Assembly: GCF_900199205.1 (NCBI RefSeq)
Contig: NZ_OBMJ01000001.1
Coordinates: 5,697,001-5,761,000, forward strand
Length of the DNA: 64,000 nucleotides
DNA from: Streptomyces sp. 1331.2
Lineage (GTDB): Bacteria > Actinomycetota > Actinomycetes > Streptomycetales > Streptomycetaceae
Direction of reading: 5' to 3'
The position numbers were made by a program, and so were the translations under genes. Numbering within the stretch: position 1 is the stretch's first letter; each line of letters starts with the position of its first letter. This document shows, in pieces, positions 59,018-64,000 of the stretch. The notes under the pieces were generated by a model. The model saw nothing but the letters and a program-made list of their open reading frames with translations, searched no databases and was not told the DNA's origin.

Positions 59018-59807
59018 GGCGACGGATCTCCCCACGCAGTTCTTCGGTGATCTCGATGGACAGGTCCGCCACGCCCGCGGACTCGATGCGGCGCGGCTGC
59101 GGCAGGTCGATCCGCCACTCGCGGGCGACCCGGCCGGGGCGGGAGGAGAGCAGGACGACGCGCTGGGCCAGGCGCACCGCCTCGCGCACGTTGTGGGTGA
59201 CGAACAGGACGGACAGCTGCCGTTCGGCCCAGATCCGGGTGATCTCGTCGTGCAGGACGTCCCGGGTGATGGCGTCGAGCGCGGCGAACGGCTCGTCCAT
59301 CAGCAGCACCTTGCTGCCCTGGGCGAGGGCGCGGGCCGTCGCGACGCGCTGGCGCATGCCGCCGGACAGCTCGTGCACCCGCTTGCCGTACGCGCCGTCC
59401 AGCCGGACGAGTTCGAGCAGCCGTTCGGCTTCGGCGCGGCGCTGCGGGCGGGGCAGACCGGCCAGCTTGAGGGCGAGTTCGATGTTCTTGCCGGCGGTGA
59501 GCCAGGGGAAGAGCGCGTGGTCCTGGAACATCAGCGCGGGGCGGCCGCCGGGGACCTCGATGCTGCCGGCGGTGGGCTTGTCGAGGCCGGCGACCAGGTT
59601 GAGCAGGGTGGACTTGCCGCAGCCCGAGGCGCCGAGCAGGGTGACGAACTCGCCGGGCGCGACGTCGAGGGTGATGTCGTCCAGGACGTGGGTCCGGGCG
59701 CCGGGGCGGCCGAAGGACTTGTGCACGTGCGAGATCCGGACGGCGGGGGCACCGTCGTGGGCGTCGACGCCGGTGGCGTGCGCCGAGGTGGTCAGTGCCG
59801 AGGACAT
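59004..59807 (-). CDS. ssuB: sulfonate/organosulfur ABC transporter ATPase
   Basis: 267 residues from ATG 59807, AGGAGG 8 nt upstream. Walker A GASGCGKST at 59-67, signature LSGGMRQ at 147-153, Walker B VLLMDEPFAALD, H-loop VTHNVREAVRLAQRVVLL. NrtCD/SsuB/TauB type. Works with SsuC and SsuA. Confidence 0.93.
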   Translation of the reverse strand: MSSALTTSAHATGVDAHDGAPAVRISHVHKSFGRPGARTHVLDDITLDVAPGEFVTLLGASGCGKSTLLNLVAGLDKPTAGSIEVPGGRPALMFQDHALFPWLTAGKNIELALKLAGLPRPQRRAEAERLLELVRLDGAYGKRVHELSGGMRQRVATARALAQGSKVLLMDEPFAALDAITRDVLHDEITRIWAERQLSVLFVTHNVREAVRLAQRVVLLSSRPGRVAREWRIDLPQPRRIESAGVADLSIEITEELRGEIRRHVQH

Positions 59808-59871
59808 CCGGGCACCTCCTGCGTGAGTGGTCTGGCAAGACTGGCGAGGGCTGCGAAGCGGAGCCGGGGCC

Positions 59872-59931
59872 CGGCCCCCACCCGTCCCGGTGGGCATCGA
59901 TCGGGGATCGACCGGGAGGGCGGGGGCCGGA
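59872..59931 (-). other. stem in the ssuA-ssuB gap
   Basis: CCGGCCCCC (59872-59880) pairs with GGGGGCCGG (59923-59931), and an inner CGATC/GATCG stem lies at 59898-59910. Between ssuA and ssuB it could lower downstream expression or protect the ssuA mRNA end. Confidence 0.4.
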
Positions 59932-59967
59932 CCGCGGAGTCAGGGACGAACGACCCGTCCGGGGGCG

Positions 59968-61128
59968 CTACTTGGCGCCGAGCCCGGCGTCCGGCACGGC
60001 GGCCTGGCCCTGGGCGGCGAGGACCTTGTTCAGCAGGGTGAGGTCGTAGATGCCGTTCAGGTTGGGCTTCTTGAGGAGCCCGGCGGTGACGGCGTGGTCG
60101 GCCTCGGCCTGCAGGGTGTTCGCCAGCGGGTCGTCCAGGAACTCGATGTCGGCCCAGGCCGGGTCGAGGACGGCCGGCTCCAGCGCGTTGCCGGCCTCCT
60201 TCTTGATCGCCTCGTTGGCGTCGGCCTTGGCCTTGTCGGAGTTGGCCTTGATGAAGGCGTTGGTCTTCACCGAGCCGCGCAGCACGGCCTCCACCACGTC
60301 CGGGTGCTCCTTGAGGAACTTCTGCGAGACGATGATGTTGGTGATGACGAACTTCTTGTCCGGCCAGACGTCCTTCTCGTTGAGCAGGACCTTCGCGCCG
60401 AGCGTGACCAGCTTGGAGGCGGTGGGCTCGGGCACCCAGGCGCCGTCGATGGAGCCGGACTTGTAGGCGTCGGGGGTGACCTTGTTGTCGGTGCGCACCA
60501 CCGAGACGTCGCCCGCGCCGGAGGCCGCGTCGACCTTGAAGCCCTTGCCCGCGAGGTAGTTGAGCAGCGCCACGTCCTGGGTGTTGCCCAGCTGCGGGGT
60601 GGCGATCTTCTTGCCCTTGAGGTCGTCCAGGGAGGAGATCTTGTCCGGGTTGACGACCAGCTTGACGCCGCCGGAGGCCGAACCGCCGATGATCTTCAGT
60701 GACTGGCCCTCGGACTTGGTGAAGCCGTTGATCGCCGGGGAGGGGCCGATCCAGCCGATGTCGATCGAGCCGGCGTTGAGCGCCTCGATCTCCGCCGGGC
60801 CCGCGTTGAAGACCTGGGTCTTGACCTGGGTGGCGCCCAACTCCTTCTGGAAGATGCCCTCCTGGAGGCCGACCAGCGGGGTGCCGTGGGTCAGGTTGGC
60901 GAAGTAGCCGACCTTCACGGTGTCCGCGGACAGCTTCGCACCGGAATCGGCCGCGCCGGCCGAGGCGTTGGCCTTGGTGTCGGAGGACTTGTCCGCCTTG
61001 GAGCCGTAGCTGCAGGCCGACAGCAGGGCGACGGCGGTCAGGCCGGCGGCGGCCACCGCAGCGGTGCGTCTGATCCGGCCGGCGTTGGGGCGGACACGGG
61101 TATGCGAGGGAGCCGGGTTCGGTGCCAT
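59968..61128 (-). CDS. ssuA: sulfonate/organosulfur ABC transporter binding lipoprotein
   Basis: 386 residues from ATG 61128. Lipoprotein signal TAAVAAAGLTAVALLSAC with Cys39, a charged Ser/Ala/Lys linker, then a SsuA/NMT1-type type 2 binding domain: VKVGYFANLTHGTPLVGLQE, AGPAEIEALNAGSIDIGWIG, KKIATPQLGNTQDVALLNYL and DGAWVPEPTASKLV. Anchored outside the membrane to pass substrate to SsuC. 160 bp separate it from ssuB. Confidence 0.92.
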   Translation of the reverse strand: MAPNPAPSHTRVRPNAGRIRRTAAVAAAGLTAVALLSACSYGSKADKSSDTKANASAGAADSGAKLSADTVKVGYFANLTHGTPLVGLQEGIFQKELGATQVKTQVFNAGPAEIEALNAGSIDIGWIGPSPAINGFTKSEGQSLKIIGGSASGGVKLVVNPDKISSLDDLKGKKIATPQLGNTQDVALLNYLAGKGFKVDAASGAGDVSVVRTDNKVTPDAYKSGSIDGAWVPEPTASKLVTLGAKVLLNEKDVWPDKKFVITNIIVSQKFLKEHPDVVEAVLRGSVKTNAFIKANSDKAKADANEAIKKEAGNALEPAVLDPAWADIEFLDDPLANTLQAEADHAVTAGLLKKPNLNGIYDLTLLNKVLAAQGQAAVPDAGLGAK

Positions 61129-61264
61129 GGTGGGAATCCTGTTCGCGGACGGACCGTCAGGAAGCGGTCTCGGGTGGACGGTTCTGGAAGTGGTGCGCGC
61201 GGCAGCGGAGTGCCGGGGCAAGCCGGGCGGCTGTGGGGGAAGACAGCCCGGTGACAGGGCGTTC

Positions 61265-61375
61265 TCAGCCCTGTCGGCCCGCACATCGGGTCAGGCCGCC
61301 CTGGCCGCTGCCGAGGACGCCGCTGCCGATGCGGCCGCCTTCCTTGTCCATGCCCGAGAACGCCTCGCTGGGCAT
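61265..61375 (-). CDS. short ORF coupled to cysN
   Basis: 36 codons from ATG 61375, which overlaps the cysN stop (TGATG), to TGA 61265. It reads MPSEAFSGMDKEGGRIGSGV then LGSGQGGLTRCAGRQG. Gly-rich with one Cys; no family recognised. The overlap would allow reinitiation after cysN. The remaining 61129-61264 holds no gene. Confidence 0.35.
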   Translation of the reverse strand: MPSEAFSGMDKEGGRIGSGVLGSGQGGLTRCAGRQG

Positions 61376-62703
61376 CAGACCCAGTCCTCCTCTTCGGATG
61401 CGTCGGGTGCATCGGTGGTGCGTACGGTCTCGAAGGCCTCGCCCGCCATGCCGGCGGTGAGGGTGGTGCCGTCGGCCGGGTCGATCAGCAGGAACGAACC
61501 GGTGCGGCGGTTGGCGGAGTAGCCGTCGAGGGCCAGCGGCTCGGCGGTGCGCAGCTTCACGTGGCCGATGTCGTTGACGTTCAACCCCTCGGGGGCGGGG
61601 CGCCGTTCCAGCGTGTCGATGTCGATCCGGTAGGAGATCTCCTTGACGAGGGCGCGCACCGTACGGGTGGTGTGCTTGAGCAGCACCTTGTCCCCGGCGC
61701 GCAGCGGCCGCTCGTTGAGGTGGCTGACGGTGGCCTCGATGTCCTTGGTGGGCGCGGGAGTTGCGCCCGCGGCGAGCAGGTCGCCGCGGGAGATGTCGAG
61801 GTCGTCGGCGAGCCGGACGGTGACCGACTGCGGCGCCCAGGCGAGGTCGGTCTCCCGGCCGAGCGCGTCGATGCCGGCGACGGTGCTGGTGAGCCCGGAG
61901 GGCAGGACGGTGACCGGGTCGCCGACACGCAGCACGCCGGAGGCCAACTGGCCCGCGTAGCCGCGGTAGTCGGGGTGCTCCTCGGTCTGCGGGCGGATCA
62001 CGTACTGGACCGGGAAGCGGGCCGGCTCGGCGCTCGGGTCACTGCCGACCGGCACCGTCTCCAGGTGCTCCAGCAGGGTCGGGCCGCCGTACCAGTCCAT
62101 GTGCGCGGAGGGCTCGACCACGTTGTCCCCGGCGAGCGCCGAGATCGGCACGGCGAGGACGTCCTTGACGCCGAGCGAGGCGGCGTAGGCGGTGAACTCG
62201 GCGGCGATGGCGGCGAAGACGGGCTCCGCGTAGCCGACCAGGTCCATCTTGTTGACGGCCAGCACCACGTGCGGCACCCGCAGCAGCGCGGCGACGGCGG
62301 CGTGCCGGCGGGTCTGCTCGACCACGCCGTTGCGGGCGTCGACCAGCACGACGGCCAGCTCGGCGGTGGAGGCGCCGGTCACCATGTTGCGGGTGTACTG
62401 CACGTGCCCGGGGGTGTCGGCGAGGATGAACCGCCGCCGGGGGGTGGCGAAGTAGCGGTAGGCGACGTCGATGGTGATGCCCTGCTCGCGCTCGGCGCGC
62501 AGGCCGTCGGTGAGCAGCGCGAGGTCGGGCGCCTCCTGGCCGCGCTTGCGGGAGGCGTGCTCGACGGCCTCCAACTGGTCGGCGAGCACCGACTTGGAGT
62601 CGTGCAGCAGCCGGCCGACCAGGGTGGACTTGCCGTCGTCCACGGAGCCGGCGGTGGCGAAGCGCAGCAGGGAGGTGGCGGTGGTCTCGATGGTCGTGCT
62701 CAT
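61375..62703 (-). CDS. cysN: sulfate adenylyltransferase GTPase subunit
   Basis: 442 residues from ATG 62703. EF-Tu-like GTPase: P-loop AGSVDDGKST (18-27), ITIDVAYRYFATPRRRFILA then DTPGHVQYTRNM, and NKMDLVGY. Domains II and III follow. It drives ATP sulfurylase by GTP hydrolysis with CysD, making APS from sulfate. Start overlaps the cysD stop by 1 nt (TAATG). No fused APS kinase; CysC is separate. Confidence 0.96.
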   Translation of the reverse strand: MSTTIETTATSLLRFATAGSVDDGKSTLVGRLLHDSKSVLADQLEAVEHASRKRGQEAPDLALLTDGLRAEREQGITIDVAYRYFATPRRRFILADTPGHVQYTRNMVTGASTAELAVVLVDARNGVVEQTRRHAAVAALLRVPHVVLAVNKMDLVGYAEPVFAAIAAEFTAYAASLGVKDVLAVPISALAGDNVVEPSAHMDWYGGPTLLEHLETVPVGSDPSAEPARFPVQYVIRPQTEEHPDYRGYAGQLASGVLRVGDPVTVLPSGLTSTVAGIDALGRETDLAWAPQSVTVRLADDLDISRGDLLAAGATPAPTKDIEATVSHLNERPLRAGDKVLLKHTTRTVRALVKEISYRIDIDTLERRPAPEGLNVNDIGHVKLRTAEPLALDGYSANRRTGSFLLIDPADGTTLTAGMAGEAFETVRTTDAPDASEEEDWV

Positions 62704-63641
62704 TAGAAGTACCCCTCGCGCTTGCGGTCTTCCATCGCGGCCTCGGACAGCTTGTCGTCGGCACGGGTGGCGCCGCGCTCGGTGAGGCGGCTGGCGGCGA
62801 TCTCGGCGATCACGGCCTGGATGGTGGTGGCGTCGGAGTCGACGGCGCCGGTGCAGGACATGTCGCCGACGGTGCGGTAGCGGATGAGGCGCCGCTCGAC
62901 GGGCTCGGTGTCCTTGGGGCCGCCCCACTCGCCGGCGGTCAGCCACATGCCGCTGCGGGAGAAGACCTCGCGCTCGTGGGCGTAGTAGATCTCCGGGAGT
63001 TCGATGCCCTCGCGCTCGATGTACTGCCAGACGTCCAGCTCGGTCCAGTTGGACAGCGGGAAGACGCGCACGTGCTCGCCGACCGCGTGCCGGCCGTTGT
63101 AGAGCGACCACAGCTCGGGGCGCTGGCGGCGCGGGTCCCAGGCGCCGAACTCGTCGCGCAGCGAGAAGACGCGCTCCTTGGCGCGGGCCTTCTCCTCGTC
63201 GCGGCGGCCGCCGCCGAACACGGCGTCGAAGCGGCCCTTCTCGATGGCGTCCAGCAGCGGCACGGTCTGCAGCGGGTTGCGGGTGCCGTCCGGGCGCTCG
63301 CGCAGCCGGCCGTCGTCGATGAAGTCCTGGACGTGGGCGACGTGCAGGCGCAGGTTGTGCTCGGCGGCGACGCGGTCGCGGTAGGCGATGACCTCGGGGA
63401 AGTTGTGCCCGGTGTCGACGTGCAGGAGGGAGAAGGGGATGGCGGCGGGCGCGAAGGCCTTGAGCGCCAGGTGCAGCATGACGATGGAGTCCTTGCCGCC
63501 GGAGAAGAGGATCACCGGACGCTCGAACTCCCCCGCGACCTCGCGGAAGATGTGCACCGACTCGGCCTCCAGCGCGTCCAGGTGGGACAGCGCGAAGGGG
63601 TTGTCGTCGGCCTGCAGCAGGCTCTGGGTCGCGGTCGTCAC
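62703..63641 (-). CDS. cysD: sulfate adenylyltransferase subunit 2
   Basis: 312 residues from GTG 63641, overlapping the cysC stop (GTGA). PP-loop VILFSGGKDSIVMLHL with SGGKDS at 47-52, then LLHVDTGHNFPEVIAYRDRV, GGGRRDEEKARAKERVFSLR and SNWTELDVWQYIEREGIELP. Catalyses ATP sulfurylation with CysN. Confidence 0.96.
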   Translation of the reverse strand: MTTATQSLLQADDNPFALSHLDALEAESVHIFREVAGEFERPVILFSGGKDSIVMLHLALKAFAPAAIPFSLLHVDTGHNFPEVIAYRDRVAAEHNLRLHVAHVQDFIDDGRLRERPDGTRNPLQTVPLLDAIEKGRFDAVFGGGRRDEEKARAKERVFSLRDEFGAWDPRRQRPELWSLYNGRHAVGEHVRVFPLSNWTELDVWQYIEREGIELPEIYYAHEREVFSRSGMWLTAGEWGGPKDTEPVERRLIRYRTVGDMSCTGAVDSDATTIQAVIAEIAASRLTERGATRADDKLSEAAMEDRKREGYF

Positions 63642-64000
63642 GCGAGGCCCCTCTCGGTCAGGAAGGCGTGCAGCTCGGCGGCGGAGTCGGCCACCTCGCG
63701 GCCCTGCGTCTGGACCCGCAGCTCCGGGTTCTCCGGCGCCTCGTACGGGTCGTCCACGCCGGTCAGGCCGGAGATCTCGCCGGCGGCCTGCTTGGCGTAC
63801 AGGCCCTTGACGTCGCGTTCGGCGCACAGCTCGACCGGGGTCGCGACGTGGATCTCCAGGAACTCGGTGCCGGCCGCGGCGTGCCGCTCGCGCACGGCGG
63901 TGCGGGAGTCGGCGAACGGGGCGATCACCGGGGCGAGCACCTTGACGCCGTTGGCGGCGAGCTTCTCGGCGACGAACCCGATCCGGGTGACGTTGGTGTG
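63638..64000 (-). CDS. cysC: adenylylsulfate kinase (5' end beyond window)
   Basis: The last 120 codons are present, cut at the window's right edge. The visible part contains NVTRIGFVAEKLAANGVKVL, SRTAVRERHAAAGTEFLEIH, CAERDVKGLYAKQAAGEISG and DDPYEAPENPELRVQT, the C-terminal two thirds of an APS kinase; the Walker A motif lies outside. It makes PAPS from APS. Coupled to cysD by a GTGA overlap. Confidence 0.93.
   Translation of the reverse strand, partial: HTNVTRIGFVAEKLAANGVKVLAPVIAPFADSRTAVRERHAAAGTEFLEIHVATPVELCAERDVKGLYAKQAAGEISGLTGVDDPYEAPENPELRVQTQGREVADSAAELHAFLTERGLA

Overview
The window is very GC-rich, uses third-position G/C heavily and relies often on GTG/TTG starts. Together with gene families typical of the group (SAV2148-type HEPN protein, XRE-DUF5753/DUF397 and XRE/DUF6879 modules, graspetide operon, TreY/TreZ/GlgX set) this points to a chromosome of Streptomyces or Kitasatospora (Streptomycetaceae). 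No rRNA, tRNA or CRISPR array is visible. The assignment to family is inference from gene content, not from a database search.

Layout. 1-17 kb is ordinary chromosome: hrpB (partial), a methyltransferase, rpsA with a clear promoter and terminator, an MMPL exporter, zapE, a MarR/MBL divergent pair around a near-perfect 48-bp palindrome, coaE, GNAT enzymes, a LysR regulator, a secreted HNH-like protein, a lipoprotein with an apparent frameshift, and a membrane esterase. 18-30 kb is an accessory mosaic. It holds a three-gene graspetide operon (precursor, ATP-grasp ligase, PIMT-like methyltransferase; minus strand 18133-20504), an IS110-family element placed directly upstream of the precursor, one intact and several broken XRE/DUF6879 modules, a second fragment of the graspetide methyltransferase gene, and a whiJ-like XRE/DUF397/ATPase locus. 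29-36 kb carries SRPBCC proteins, two TetR regulators with well-defined palindromic operators, degraded genes (a nonsense-mutated secreted peptide and an internally deleted AraC regulator), an APH-like kinase and SoxR. 35.6-44 kb holds a split transketolase and the trehalose/glycogen enzymes TreZ, TreY and GlgX. 44-57 kb holds a HEPN protein, an exonuclease, a polysaccharide deacetylase lipoprotein, a second MMPL exporter, a cold-shock gene with an upstream leader ORF and attenuator-like hairpin, a DEAD-box helicase, and an MmyB-type regulator facing a secreted beta-propeller. 57-64 kb is the assimilatory sulfur cluster read on the minus strand: cysC (partial), cysD, cysN, a short ORF, ssuA, ssuB, ssuC and a sirohydrochlorin chelatase.

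How genes work together. CysD/CysN activate sulfate to APS and CysC phosphorylates it, SsuABC import organosulfur compounds, and the chelatase supplies siroheme for sulfite reductase. TreY and TreZ turn maltooligosaccharides into trehalose, while GlgX debranches glycogen to feed them. In the graspetide operon the ATP-grasp enzyme is expected to form side-chain ester or amide crosslinks in the C-terminal Ser/Thr/Asp/Glu/Lys-rich core, and the PIMT homologue to convert an Asp to aspartimide, as in the fuscimiditide pathway.

The most interesting parts are the graspetide locus with its IS and its shuffled gene fragments, a shared 15-nt element upstream of two ATGs, tandem repeats that contain or directly follow stop codons at six gene ends, and the leader of the cold-shock gene.
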